The translations under genes were made by a program, and so were the position numbers. DNA of 64,000 nucleotides from positions 168,541,577-168,605,576 of the forward strand of contig NC_057861.1 of the NCBI RefSeq assembly GCF_019393635.1, in the 5' to 3' direction. This DNA is from Dromiciops gliroides (taxonomy: Eukaryota; Chordata; Mammalia; Microbiotheria; Microbiotheriidae). The notes under the pieces were generated by a model. That model worked only from the letters and a program-made list of their open reading frames with translations, had not been told where the DNA came from and did no database searches. Of the stretch, positions 34,940-47,130 are shown piece by piece; position 1 is the first letter of the stretch, and the number at the start of each line of letters is the position of its first letter.

Positions 34940-35900
34940 AAATGACAAGGTCATCATTGCTTAATGTTTATTTTACATATTCGATGTGTCACATTACTGT
35001 TATTGGAATTCTGAGTTCATTGGGCCTCTTAGCTCTCACACAGAAGATTCCAACTATATTAGTTATGATTTTGTACAGAGAAAATAGAAATCAAATATCA
35101 CAGCTTTAAAGGCTGAGAAGAAAAAAAACACCTGATTCTTCTTCCACATTCTAGTTAGGGTTACATATAGAGTCTTATCTTAATGAAGAGCTACCAAAGC
35201 TGAACTCCCTTGATTATCCTTTGACTAAACCTCTACAAAGAGGTGACTATTTACTTGGTTCATGGCTTGGATGCCATGTCAGATATGTACACATATGTAC
35301 TTTGGCTTCATATATGGATTTTAAAAGCAAAATTTCCCCCCTTTACACCAAAGTCCATTAACTGTGACATAGTCTCTTTCTCTTAAAATGCCCTACATTA
35401 TCTTTCCTGGGTGAATTGTAGCTCCTCTTAATCTCTCTCCCAGGAGCATAGCCAAAATGAGTGCAACTTAAAAGGAAGAAAAAGCTTGGCTAGGACTAGT
35501 GAGCACCAAACACGAGGTTACTCTTAGACCTTTGAGGGACCATTTGGTAGTGAAGCTGTTGGGCTTCCTTCCTTTATGTCTGAGAATATAATGACTTCCT
35601 GAGAGTTCTGGTGATGGTAAATGTTGCATCAGATTTAACAAAATACCCCTAAGACAACTATTTACCTGGTTACTATGCTGTCCTACAGCTTCTGACCTCA
35701 AATAACTTTCCATCAAAGATTTTAACCAATAAATTTGAACTTTATTATAGTCACACATATTTTCATAGGATAAGACAACAGTAAAGGATACTATTCCCAT
35801 TTTTAGCTGGGAACACAAAGCCTTGGTCTACTCTTACCTGCCATCCTATTTCCACCTTTATTTCACAAACAAAAGGCCATCCCCATTTTAGGTATATTCA
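34940..35900. other. No recognisable feature
   Basis: The 116-codon minus frame at 35818-35468 has no known domain. No repeat family was recognised. Confidence 0.4.
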
Positions 35901-35904
35901 AAAT

Positions 35905-36485
35905 TTAAAAAATAATAATAAACATTTTTATTTAAAGTTCTGAGTTCCAACTTTTATTCTTCCTTCCTTCCCTCCCTTTCTTCCCTCCCTGAGGTGAGTA
36001 TGATATTAGATATAGGTTATACATGTGCAATTATGTAAAACATTACCATATTAGTAATTTTGTACAAGAAAATTTGGATAAAGAAAAAAATGAAAGTGAA
36101 AAATAGCATGTTTCAGTCTGTGTTCAATCAATATCAGTTCTTTATTTGGAGGTGAGTATTATGCTCCATTATTAGTCTTTTGGGATTGTCTTGGATCATT
36201 GTATTGCTGAGAATAGTTAAGTCATTCACAGTTCTTCATCAAATAATATTGTTGTCACTGTACACAATGTTCTCCTGGTTCTGCTCCCTTCATTATAAAT
36301 AAGTTCATACAAGTCTTTCCAGGCCTTTCTGAAATCATCCTGTTTGTCATTTCTTATACCACAATAATATTCCATCACAATCATATACCACAACTTGTTT
36401 AGCCATTCCTCAATTGATCCATTCCCTTGATTTCCAATTCTTAGCCACAACAAAAAGAGATATTATAAATATTTTTGTATAAAGA
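35905..36485 (-). mobile_element. 5'-truncated L1 3' end
   Basis: The minus-strand frame 36453-36226 gives SIEEWLNKLWYMIVMEYYCG then IRNDKQDDFRKAWKDLYELI, the L1 ORF2 C-terminus, followed by 3' UTR to about 35905. Younger-looking than the copies at 25 or 30 kb. Confidence 0.9.
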
Positions 36486-38393
36486 GTCTCTTTTTGAGGG
36501 TGTCTAACCAAGCTGGGTAGTAGAGGGACAGCTTTGTGTTCTATCCTAGCTACGGGTCAGAACTGCATTTTCCCCTCCAAACTATAATCATGTTGCTTAC
36601 AACCTGTAGCACAGGCCTGCCCCTCCCCAAGCCAGCTCGGTTAGGAGTTGAGCTCCAGTCATAAATACATGTAAGTAATCTCAACATGTTCAAATATTGT
36701 GTCATGCCTATGAGAAGTAGAGAAAAAGAATACAAGGTATTGGTAAGGAAAAGAAGGAAAAACCATTCCATGATATTAATCTGCCATTAGATTGAAAGGG
36801 GGGAGAGTCTAATGGCTATGCCTTGTAACATTTGCCCAGTAGGTTGGCAGGGTACATGGCGAATATTTCAAAACGTGAATTATGACCCATGGATTTTCTT
36901 CCTCCCCCCCCCTTTTTTTTTTTGCCATTATCTGGCACCATTTTTCTTGGACTATTGTTAGACCAAAAGGAACAAATCAGACATTCTAACTTCATATGGT
37001 GAGCTCAGAGAATATGATATGATAAAGAAAACAAGTATAAAAACTAAAGATTATGGTAGCTACAAAGAGGTAAACTAAACCAAGAGCCCCAGTTCTAACC
37101 AGGGAATATTATTTAGTTAGCTATAAATGAGGCTGTCCTATTTAGGCAGAAAGACAAAGGCAGAAACTGGATTACCATGTGGACTTCTGGAAAATTGTCC
37201 CTTTTAACAGATACAACATGGCACAGAAGAGCCTCCGCCTGGTCATAGGAGAGAGTTAATTGTATACTTTCCAATGATGGTGTTGTCTATTGAAGTCTAG
37301 AGTCCTCATAAAGCAGCTTTAACAACTGACCACTGAGTAAGCACTAAGCAAACCAAGCCAGAGAGAGACAAACATATCAGGGGAGAAAATGGGACTTCTG
37401 GAGGTCATAGCGCTCACCAAGTGAAGGAATGAAGAGGTAACTGCAAGGTAACCGGAAGCACAGGGAAAGGAACTTTTGAGTCAGACTAGGAAATTGTCTT
37501 CTTCAACCTGTTTATCAGACAGGATGACATAAGCTTTGTTAATCACCCTAATGTGTCAACCATTCCAATCTTTCAGCTAATTTGGGCTCACATTTATTAT
37601 CTATGGTTAGGATAACTCAAGACATCTGTAACTCATTATATCTGTTCCCCCTTAGTTACCTAATAAAGTTCCTTTTGAAAAATGCCGACCTTGCACGAGC
37701 TAGACTAAGGAGTAAGAAGGTTTATCCACATATAGACAGAAAAATGAGGGGGATTAGAAGATCTCTAGGGGAACTAGTAGAGCTACAGCTATTAGAAAGG
37801 GGGAAACACAAGAAGGAAAGTCCCATGGCCAGTTGTATTGCTGTGCTTTTCCTGCTTTGGGATATCCCTTCACAAATACTTCCTGAAAAGTTGGTTATAA
37901 AACTCATTTATGTAAATTGAATCACATTTTCCCAACTAACTTGCATTATAAACTGGAGATGTGTTCCAAAACACTTTTGGCATCAAGCCATAATAAACAT
38001 CACGCTTAAAAACTAGACAAACCTTTTAAAAGCACACATTTAAAAGGGAGAAAAACACATCTGATAGGCTATAAATATACAAAATAGTTATAAAACAACA
38101 TAGCAAAACTTAAGGAATTATGTTTCCTTTAAATTTAGCTAACTGTATGAAAAAAAAAAGAAGTATCCAGGATGTAACTTGGCCCTTCATATTTAGGTTT
38201 TAATTTTGTTTCCAGCAAGGTAAATATTTCCTTCTAAAAAACATGACACTACATACACTAAATGGCATATGTACTAATCTTCTAACATAGGAAACAAGTG
38301 AAAAAATCATCACCTATATTTTTTTCAGAGTTTATAATCTAAAGCCCACTATTTAGAATACAATAGGCTGTTGCTTGCTTTAATACCATGCTT
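36486..38393. other. No recognisable gene or repeat
   Basis: A 112-codon plus frame at 37582-37920 (Arg/Lys-rich middle, hydrophobic end) shows no known domain and lies in sequence without splice or promoter evidence. A C/T tract occurs at 36905-36921. Confidence 0.4.
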
Positions 38394-38405
38394 AAAAATA
38401 GTACC

Positions 38406-38554
38406 AGAGTAGGGGCAGCTAGGTGGCGCAGTGGATAAAAGCACCAGCCCTGGATTCAGGAGTACCTGAGTTCAAATCCGGCCTCAGACACTTGACACTT
38501 ACTGGCTGTGTGACCCTGGGCAAGTCACTTAACCCCCCATAGCCCCACCAAAAA
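38406..38554 (+). mobile_element. WSINE1/WALLSI-type SINE
   Basis: Near-consensus SINE ('ggggcagctaggtggcgcag'). Target-site duplication 'aaaaatagtacc' at 38394-38405 and about 38555-38566. Confidence 0.93.
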
Positions 38555-38565
38555 AAAAATAGTAC

Positions 38566-39050
38566 CGGGCCAATTGATTGAGAAATGATTAAATAAGTTG
38601 TGGTACATGAATGTAATGTTACTAGGTTTTAAGAAACAATGATTATGAAGAATTCAGAGAAGCATGAGAAGATGTATATGAACTGATGCACTGTGAAGTC
38701 AATAGAACAAGAAAAACAACATACATAAAACTACAATAATATAAATTGGGGGAAAACCCCCAAAACCCGAAGAATGCATAATTAAATTAATGAAGTTTGG
38801 CACTGGAGAAAAGTTGAGAAAATATTCATCCCTCCTGCCTTTGAAGATATGGGGGACTATAGGTATAGAATACCGCATATTCTGTCAAACATAGCTGTTG
38901 TGTAGTTCTGCTGGACTTTTTTCCTATCTTTTTTCATTTTTATTGCAAGAGAGAGTTCGCTAGGTAGGAGAGTGGGAAAAGACATAATCAGAAACAAATG
39001 TAATGTAAAAATAAGACTTTAATAAAGATGAGACAAATTAAAAAAAAAAA
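38566..39050 (+). mobile_element. Old L1 3'-end copy
   Basis: 'ccaattgattgagaaatgat', 'aagttgtggtacatgaatgt' and 'tatgaactgatgcactgtga' are the decayed ORF2 terminus and 3' UTR of L1. Confidence 0.75.
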
Positions 39051-39054
39051 AAAC

Positions 39055-39450
39055 CAATACCTGTTCCTGGATGGAAAGGAACAAGATGGGAGTCAGGTGG
39101 GAGTGGTGGGGGGTGAAGGTGGAGTATGATAGCTGTCTCCAAGTATTTGAAAGGTTGTCATGTGGAAGAGGGATTAGACTTGTTATGTTTGTCCCTAGAA
39201 GAAAGTACTAAGAGAACTTATAAGAATTTTGGGGAAAACAGATGTTGGCTTGATATAAGGAAGAAAAAACTTCAAAGTTATGGTTATGTAAAAGAATGAG
39301 CCATCTTAGGAAGAAGTGTGTTCCCCTTCCCTTGAAGCCTTCAGTTGAGCTGACCACATTTTGGAGATGCTTTCAAAGCATTCCTGTTCAGTATGTTGGA
39401 CTACATGGCCTCTGAGATTCTTGATAAGAAGACAGTTCTATGATCTTAAA
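39055..39450 (+). mobile_element. CR1/L3 LINE 3' portion
   Basis: 'gctgtctccaagtatttgaa', 'catgtggaagagggattaga', 'gatataaggaagaaaaaact' and 'tggactacatggcctctgag' follow the L3 3' region. Confidence 0.8.
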
Positions 39451-40540
39451 ACAGGGCTTAAGACCAAAAAGAAAAATGTAGGTAGCTATTGAACTCATTG
39501 TACATCCTTGTAATTTGGAGTAGAGTTGTTCCTTATGCCTATGGTTTGTGGAAAATGGAGAAGGAGGAGAAGAAATGAAGTATGTATTCTCTCTATTTGA
39601 CTCGCCACTTCCATCTCCCTTGAAGTTAGATCCTTGTTTTTTACTTATTTACATATTTTATTATTATTATTTACTTAATTTTACCTTGACAACACCCAAT
39701 CAATTAAAAAAAAAAGATTTCACATGGAATCTGTGTCTTTCAAATAAGATAAACTCAAACTCATTGGAATAGCTACTCAGTAACATATATTCCAGAAAAT
39801 ACAAAGAGTCTCAAATAACTTCAGTAGGCCAAGTAAATATTAACTTACTCCGCCAGTTTCTACATCACCATAAGAAAAAAAAATATAAACATGAAGCAGT
39901 GATAAGCCAGGAAATTCAATGTTGACATTTAAGAGAAGTTTAATTACAATAGGCTGTCAATTGGTAGTAGAAGGATGTTTGTATGTGATAAAGGGTTGAA
40001 CTGTCACTAGATGACTTGTAAAGTCCCTTTCTATCCAGGGGACCTAATAATTCTATGGTTCAGGAATGACAATGGAGCTACTAGACTTGTGGGCTTACAT
40101 ATTATTGCTTTTCTGAAGATGCCAAGAAGTGATCAAGTTCCTTCTAACTTTAAAATGCAGTAATTCTATGAAATATAAGATGTAATAAGAAATTGTTTTA
40201 AGCTGAAGGCCATGAACATGCAACTAAAACTGAGTGGAGTGAAAAGCTATACCCAGTAAGTTTAAACTTAGGATATATCAAATTCATTCTGGAGCCTAAC
40301 TTACCTTAAGTAATTGCTTGCACCAGAGGTGTTCAACACAAGGTTTGTGCCTTCAGGGACCCACAGCACTCCCTAAACCAGATTAAAATGTAATTTAGAA
40401 ATACCTAAACAAAATAATTAAAAATGCCATGAAACATAGATAATGTTAACATGTATTTTTCTAAGTCAACATGCATGCACAGACCTCCTTATGTACAATT
40501 TAGTGGTCCCCATTTCTACTTGAGTTTGGCTTACATCGTT
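39451..40540. other. Mostly unassigned; small L3-like pieces
   Basis: 'taaagtccctttctatccag' near 40019 and 'gttccttctaactttaaaat' near 40137 resemble the L3 3' terminus. No gene recognised. Confidence 0.4.
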
Positions 40541-40555
40541 GAGAAACAGTAGATA

Positions 40556-40709
40556 AGGGGCCGCTAGGTGGCACAGTGGACAAAGCACCAGCCCTGGATT
40601 CAGGTGTACCTGAGTTCAAATCTGACCTCAGACACTTATCACACTTACTAGCTGTGTGACCCTGGGCAAGTCAGTTAACCCTTATTGCCCCACCCTGCCC
40701 CCCAAAAGG
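40556..40709 (+). mobile_element. WSINE1/WALLSI-type SINE
   Basis: Target-site duplication 'gagaaacagtagata' at 40541-40555 and 40710-40724. The tail is C-rich rather than a clean A run. Confidence 0.94.
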
Positions 40710-41233
40710 GAGAAACAGTAGATAACCAATTAGATCACTTTTTTACATTGTCAACATGTCATGATATTCAAGGATCTACTGTATATTCTGAAGTAAGTTG
40801 TATATTCACATTAGATAATATTTATAGAATCTGGAACTAAGAGAACCTTTGTAACAGTTCCCGGAAACAAAGTTTAATAATAGATGTTCAAGGTTTATTT
40901 TGATAACACTTTGTATAGTGTTAGAAGTTTTGCTTTTGAACTAAAATAGAAAAGGTTTCACTTGTACATCTGTGTGATTATAATTTAAGTATTCTGGGAT
41001 GTCACTTGAGTTCCAAATTCTAATTTTCTTTTCAAAGGCACAGAGAATAGTTAAGGCCTTCACCCTTTCTTCCAAATAATTAAAATTGTGTATTTTCCCA
41101 TTTTGTGGGGGGAAACCCATAATAGGAAGGAGCTTGAAGCAAATATTTTTTTACCTTACAAACAGCTCTGTATGTTCCATTGGCTTTGAAAAAATACAGT
41201 TTACTAGTTTTCACTTTTAAAAATGTTTGAACC

Positions 41234-41387
41234 CGGGCAGCTAGGTGGCGCAGTGGATAGAGCACTGGTCCTGGAGTCAGGAGTACCTGAGTTCAAATCC
41301 GGCCTCAGACACTTGACACTCACTAGCTGTGTGACCCTGGGCAAGTCACTTAACCCCAATTGCCTCACTTAAAAAAAAACACAAACA
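41234..41387 (+). mobile_element. WSINE1/WALLSI-type SINE
   Basis: Near-consensus copy ending 'caattgcctcactt' plus A run. Target-site duplication 'ttaaaaatgttt[g/t]aaccc' at 41216-41233 and 41388-41405. Confidence 0.95.
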
Positions 41388-41439
41388 TTAAAAATGTTTT
41401 AACCCATCCATTTTGTCTCCATTAAAACAAGACATGATT

Positions 41440-41578
41440 GGGGACAACTAGGTGGCACAGTGGATAAAGCACTGGCCCTGGATTCAGGAGAACCTGAGTT
41501 CAAATCTGGGCAAGTCACTTAACCCTCATTGTCCTGCAAAAACAAAAACAAAAACAGAAACCAAAACAAAACCCCAAA
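41440..41578 (+). mobile_element. WSINE1/WALLSI-type SINE with internal deletion
   Basis: The B-box motif 'gagttcaaatct' runs straight into 'gggcaagtcacttaaccctc', so about 45 bases of core (ctcagacacttgac to tgtgaccct) are missing. (CAAAA)n tail. Confidence 0.9.
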
Positions 41579-41654
41579 ACAACAAGAATGCATGATCGAA
41601 GAGATACTTGTGATAGATGGATAGAAGAGATAGATAAATAGATCAATCGATGGA

Positions 41655-41808
41655 TCAGGATGACTGGAGAGATGGCCCTGGATGTTTAAGGCAATTGGGA
41701 TTAAGTGACTTGCCCAGGATCACACAGCTAGTAAATGTCTGAGGTGAGATTTGAACTCAGGTCCTTCCAACTTCAGGGCCAGTCCTCTATCCACTGCATT
41801 GCACTCCA
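41655..41808 (-). repeat. Inverted partial copy of an RTE-tailed SINE
   Basis: Antisense head and core of the same SINE family that lies immediately to the right in the plus orientation. 41658-41709 is the near-exact inverse of 41835-41886. Confidence 0.85.
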
Positions 41809-42032
41809 GACACTTACTAGCTATGTGATCCTGGGGAAGTCACTTTAACCCAATTGCTTTAAACATCCAGAGCCATCTCCAGTCATCTTGATGTATATAT
41901 TGCCACTGGACCCAGATGGCTGTGGAGGAGAGAATAAGGTTGGTGACCTTGCACAGCCCTCCCTCACTGAAATCCAATTCAGTGCAAGTTAGGACATCAC
42001 CCTGATGTCATGGTCCTCTTCGAGAACAAAGG

Positions 42033-42062
<30 letters not shown>
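41809..42062 (+). repeat. RTE-tailed SINE
   Basis: Plus-strand core ('cacttactagctatgtgat', 'gggaagtcactttaaccc'), then a long family-specific body ('gccactggacccagatggct', 'caattcagtgcaagttagga'), 'tgatgtcatggtcctcttcg' and an (AAC)n end, the RTE type of terminus. Confidence 0.85.
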
Positions 42063-42066
<4 letters not shown>

Positions 42067-42088
42067 CACACACACACACACACACACC
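42035..42088 (+). repeat. (CAA)n(CA)n compound microsatellite
   Basis: About ten CAA units followed by about twelve CA units, grown from the SINE's 3' end. Confidence 0.95.
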
Positions 42089-42240
42089 TCCCTGAAAATA
42101 ATTTGGAAATGTTGGGAAGAGCATTATCTTTGAAAAACAAATGGAATGATTCCATTTGGAAAGTCACTACTACAGCCCAGTATATTACTTCCTGTGAAGT
42201 AAACTTATACTTCAAGGATCTGTGGATTTTGCATGTGTGT
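42089..42240. other. Unassigned spacer with a short (TG)n stretch
   Basis: No recognisable element apart from TG/TATG repeats near 42233-42254. Confidence 0.4.
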
Positions 42241-42254
42241 ATGTGTATGTGTGT

Positions 42255-43550
42255 AAGTCTTCCTGATTCTAACGAAAAGGTGGCCTTTCTCCTTGCCAGG
42301 ACAAACCCATCTACAGGTACAAATGATTCTATTATATCACATCTTCTCTAGCAGATTGCCTTTGCTGTCACCTCCGTTCTCTCACTCATCTCTTTACTAG
42401 TTGCTTCCCTACTGCATACAAACATTCCCATCTTCAAAAAACTCTTACTTAATCAAGTGACTATTGTCCAAGAGTCTGATCTGGGCTCTTTTCTCTTTTC
42501 CCTCTATATTATTGTGCTTGGTGATCCCATCTGTTCCTGATCCCAATAGCATAGAAACTATTATTTCTATGCAGATGATTCTCTGTTCTATTCCTCTAGT
42601 CCTAACCTCTCTCCTGATCTCATCTCAGATCCCACACTGCCCACTGAAATGTTTGTTCCATAGATATATTAAACTCAATATATCAAAAAATGAACACGTT
42701 ATCTTCCATGTTCTTCCCTCTAATTCTCCTCGCTTCCTAACTTCCCTATTAATATTGAGGACACCACCATCCTCACAGTCACCCACAATCACACTTTAGG
42801 TGTCCTTTTAGAATCCTCATTCTTTTTCCTCTTTCATATCCAATCTATTGCCAAGTCCTGTCAATCCTACCTTTGCAACACCTCTCATATATGCCCCCTT
42901 CTCTCCTCCGGCAAAGCCACCACCCTAGTGCAGGCCATCTTCATCTCATGCCTAGGTGACTGCAATAGCTTTCTGACTGGTCTCCCTGTTTGACATCTCT
43001 CTCCATTCCAGCCCATCTTACATTAATCTTTTGAAGTGATCTTCCTAAAATGCAAGTCTGACTGTGTCATCATGCCCAGTGTCCCATATCAAATATAACC
43101 TGGCCTCTTCCTGTCTTTCAAAACCTCTTTCCCCCTACTCCCCTCCATGTACACTATGATCCAGTGACACTGATCTCCATGCTGTTCCTGGAACAAAACA
43201 CTCCCTACCCCAGCTCTGCACAGTTTCACTCATTGTCCCCCAGACCTCGTTATCTCTGCCTCCTGACTTCCCTCAATTCCTTAAGTCTTGGCTAAAACCC
43301 TGACCTTTGCCATCTTTCCTAGTTCCCCTTGATGCCAGTGTCTTCCTTCTGAGATAATTTATCACATACATTCATATATGTATATATGTGTGTATGTAGC
43401 TTATTTATACACAGTTGTTGATATGTTATCTCCTCCATCAGCTCATGAGCTCCTTGAAGGCAGGGACTCTTTCTGCCTTTTTCTGTATCCTCAGTACCTG
43501 GCACACAGCAGGTTCTTAGGGAGGATTTTTTCTGTGCAAAATTCAAATGG
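42255..43550 (+). mobile_element. L2 LINE, RT region to 3' end
   Basis: Second long L2. 'tctgatctgggctcttttct' then 'tttccctctatattattgtg' is the decayed G-x-L-G-P-L-L-F-x-L-Y-I motif, 'tatgcagatgattctctgtt' encodes Y-A-D-D-S. Post-RT motifs 'ctaggtgactgcaatagctt' and 'tgatcttcctaaaatgcaag' follow, and the 3' end 'gagctccttgaaggcaggga' is at about 43446. A 111-codon frame at 42464-42799 is a fragment of this ORF2. Confidence 0.88.
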
Positions 43551-43739
43551 AAATGAATGTCTGTAGTTGTTGAAATTATCCAGATGTTTCTTCTTATTTT
43601 TTTGCTCATGGTATTGTATTTATTTCATTGGGTCACAAGACAATAGAAATGTTTTTATGAGATCAATAGTCATTAAAAAGGGATTGGCCAACCAGTCCAC
43701 ACAGGGAAAACCAAGTAGATGAAGGATGAATATTTGTCA

Positions 43740-43925
43740 CATTATAATATACAGTCATTGGGATGAGCACCCCTTTGAGTTTATTCATTATTTTGGGTGG
43801 GCACTGCAGATGGACAATAAGCCGGACAGAGAATTGAATAGGATGGGGGCAGTCCACATCCAACCATACAGAGCTTTTGATTATCCCAAGCTGTTGTCTG
43901 CTGCCAGAGCTCTTCCTTTTTAACA
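43740..43925 (+). mobile_element. Probable RTE-type reverse-transcriptase fragment
   Basis: The plus frame 43726-43923 reads FEFIHYFGWALQMDNKPDRE, then LNRMGAVHIQPYRAFD. This resembles the F-x-Y-L-G-S ... D-x-x-I-x-x-R-I-x-x-A segment found after the RT palm in RTE and related LINEs. Short and divergent; the family call is tentative. Confidence 0.5.
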
Positions 43926-43947
43926 CTAATATTCAAATGCTGATGCT

Positions 43948-45040
43948 TTGTGGCATGATTAAAAAAGAAATAAAAGAGGCAGGTTACTCAAAGTTCAATG
44001 GAAAGGTGCTGTGGAAATTTATTTTGATTTGGGGACCCTACCTTTAGGCTGAGATTAGAAAGCCTTAGGCCCTCAGGGTCTCTTCTGTGTGGGAGGTGCT
44101 GGTGCCCCTCCTCCTCAGCTTTAGCTGAGCCAAAAAGCCCCGTGGGCTGTACAAGACACCAGGTCAGACAGCTGGGGGGAAAAAGCCCCCAGCTCCCTCC
44201 GACCTGAGCGGAGGTATCTGAGAGATGTTGGGCTCTGGCGTAGCCTGTGCTGAGGCACGGGAAGCTGGAGCGCACCCCCCCTCCCCCAGCCCCAACAGCC
44301 GCAGCTCTGGCTGGCAGATTAGCTTGGTTTGTGGGGGCGCAAGAAGCCCTGAGATTTGAGTGGAGAGAAGAAAAGGTATATATCGACCTGGGGGTTTAGA
44401 CTGAGGGGGTCAGACAAGGAGACAGGGGGCTGAGAAGATTACTGGAGGCTGGCTGGCGAGACGGCAGAGTTTTAAGACATGGGGCTACAAGGATGCAGGA
44501 GAAGATGGGAAGGACTAGGAGCAGAGAAAAGAGAGGCCAAAGGGCATACTGATGGAGTAGATAGACAGACAGACTGACCAGGAGGCAGTGGAGAGCGCAG
44601 AAGGGGTCAGCACAGGGTACAGGGTGGAGAAAGTGAAGATTAAGAGGAGTCAGAAGAAAGTAGCTGAGCAGGGAAAGTGTAACATGCCCTGAGGCCAGAG
44701 GCAGCTAAGGCCCTTATTGTATTAAGGGCAGCAGGTGGGAGAGAAGCAGTCAGGTTGTACATTTTATTTCGCTGTGTTCTTAATTTTAAATAGTATCTCA
44801 TAAATAAACTCTGCTTTGATTATTTAGTTAAGAGGCTTCTTAATCCTTTGCTTATCAATTTGGGAGTGGAGCATTGTGGTGAAACTTGATAAACGGTCCA
44901 CATTAAATTTACAGCAGTCAGCCAAATAGTCAACAGTCCCCAGATTAGTCCTCCAGTCAGATTAGCCCCCCAAATTAGGCCTAGTCATCAAAAATATTCT
45001 GACAGTGCATAATGAGTGTATACTATGTTAACAGTGATAT
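43948..45040 (+). other. GC-rich unassigned block, possible LTR
   Basis: GC-rich (notably 44050-44350) in AT-rich surroundings. It contains a perfect inverted repeat 'agctggggg'/'cccccagct' near 44168-44193, a TATA-like 'ggtatatatcg' near 44375, and an AATAAA at about 44803-44808 with 'aactctgctttgattattta' after it. The poly(A) context suggests a retroviral LTR or a processed transcript end. No coding frame is convincing. Confidence 0.35.
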
Positions 45041-45079
45041 CCTGTGAGCAAGAAGAGTCTTAAAACACATCAACATGGA

Positions 45080-45790
45080 ACATTAATGCATTATTGGTGG
45101 AGTTGTAAATTGATTCAGCCTTTCTGGAGAACAATTTGGAAGTATAGCTAAAAGGCTATAAAACTATGCATACCAGTTGACCCAGAAATACCACTACTGT
45201 TAGTATCCCAAAGATATCAATGAAAAGGGAAAATGACATATTTGTACAAAAATATTTATAGCAACTCTTTTTGTGGAAATTGATGCCTATCAATTGGGGA
45301 ATGGCCGAACACATTAAGGTATATGATTGTCATGGAATACTATTGAGTTGTAAGAAACAACAAGCAGATGACTTCACAAAAACCTGGGAAGACTCATGGA
45401 CTGATGCAAAGTAATATGAGCAGAACTATGAGTATATTATATGCAGTAACAGCAATATTGTAATGATCAACTGTGAAAGACAGCTAATCTGATCAAGACA
45501 ATTCCAAAGGACCCATGATGAAAAATGCTATCCACCTCCAGAGAGAGAACTGATGAACTCTGAGTGCAGATTGAAACATACTTTTTTCACTCTCTTTATT
45601 TTCTTGGTTTTATTGTGTGTGTGTTTCTTTTGCAATATAGCTAATATGGAAATATGTTTTACATCATTTCACATTTATAATTAATATCATATTGCTTGTC
45701 TTCTCAAGAGGTGGGGGAAGGGTGAGAGGGAGAGGGAGAATTTGGAGCTCAACATTTTAAAAAATGAATATTAAATTGTTTTAATATGGT
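45080..45790 (+). mobile_element. Old L1 3'-end copy
   Basis: 'attggtggagttgtaaattg', 'tggagaacaatttggaagta', 'caattggggaatggccgaac' and the 3' UTR 'ctatccacctccagagagag' follow the L1 ORF2 end and 3' UTR. Confidence 0.85.
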
Positions 45791-46756
45791 TGGGAGATAT
45801 TTAATGAAATAAATTATAGAAAGATAGATATATAGAGAGATATAGAGAGAGATTATTATGGACATAGATGACTAGTAAAAGATATGCTGGTTATATAACA
45901 AGAGGAAGGAATAACATGGATATCCTGAGCATGGCACTCATATCTCTTAATTGTTCAATACACAGAGAAAGAACTCATAATCAATAGGTCTTCTATGAAA
46001 AAATTTACGGAAGGATGTGGACAAGAACTGCAAAGGATGAAAAGGCATAGAAGGATTGCAATTTGCACAAGTGGGGGAGATACCCACACAAATGAAATCA
46101 TAGCTCTTTCTAAGTAGCAAAGTAAGATTCTGAGAAAGACTGAAATCCTCTGGATTAACCTGCAAAAAATTACTAATAAATATTTTTGTTCAATTAAGCA
46201 GATTAAATTTATGGTCTAACATTAAAAACGAAGCTCATGACATGAACGGGAGCATGTCCTTTTTCCTCACAGGAAACCCTCGATGTCTAGTAAATATTTC
46301 TAATTATAAGGTAAAAAGAAAGGTGACATAAGAAATTCAGTGACTTCAAGAAGAGTTTAATTAAAACTTGTGGGAGTTAATTATTCAATGACATACTTCC
46401 TTTTGAAAATAAAGATTGTCTTTTTGACATCTGGTGTTGGAGCTCCTACATTTATGGGGGAGTTCAGTTCCTACGAAGAGGCAAACTAGTTACATAGGAT
46501 GAGTCATCCAACCACACCTCAGCCAACTACCCAACAGCACCAATATTCCAATTTAACAAATAACCATACCATCAATATTGAGAACAAAATGGTTCTGAAA
46601 TAGAGAATAGGAAGAAAAAAGGCTTCTTAAATGAAATATACACGACTAACAATAATATGCTAATCTTCCACAGAGTGAAGAGTAGTAAGTACTATATACA
46701 TGGTAGCCCATGTTTATTTGACTCTTAGTGTGCCTAATTTGTAAAAAGAGAGTGAC
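45791..46756. other. No recognisable gene or repeat
   Basis: Short frames only. A (TAGA)n-like stretch at 45818-45852. Confidence 0.4.
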
Positions 46757-47130
46757 TTGCTAGTAAGAAAGAATCAAATCTACTCTTCTCTTGGCTCTGT
46801 GCCTTGGTTGTTTCCCTGGCTGTTCCCCATGCCTGAAATGATCTTCTTGCACTCACTACCAGCTCTTAAAATGCCTGGTTTCCTCCCAGATTCAGCTCAG
46901 ACACCTCATTCTACATGTTGCCTTTTCTGGCTCCTTCCACCTTCTAATGCCATCCTCCTTCAGAAGACCTTGTGTCTGCTCTGTATGAGTTTTATACATG
47001 TGAACGTTATTAAACCTGTTAAGATGTAAGCCCCTTGAGGCTTTTGTGTTTTTGCATTTGTCTTTGTTTCTAGCACATAATACAATGTATCCTAATACAA
47101 TGGTTGGAAAATAGGAGGTACAACAAGGAA
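46757..47130 (+). mobile_element. L2 LINE 3' portion
   Basis: 'ttccccatgcctgaaatgat', 'cagattcagctcagacacct' and 'gtaagccccttgaggctttt' are L2 3' motifs. Confidence 0.8.

Noticed and set aside
37582..37920. 112-codon open frame as a new gene
   Set aside because: No recognisable domain, no promoter or splice sites, and such frames are expected by chance over 64 kb.
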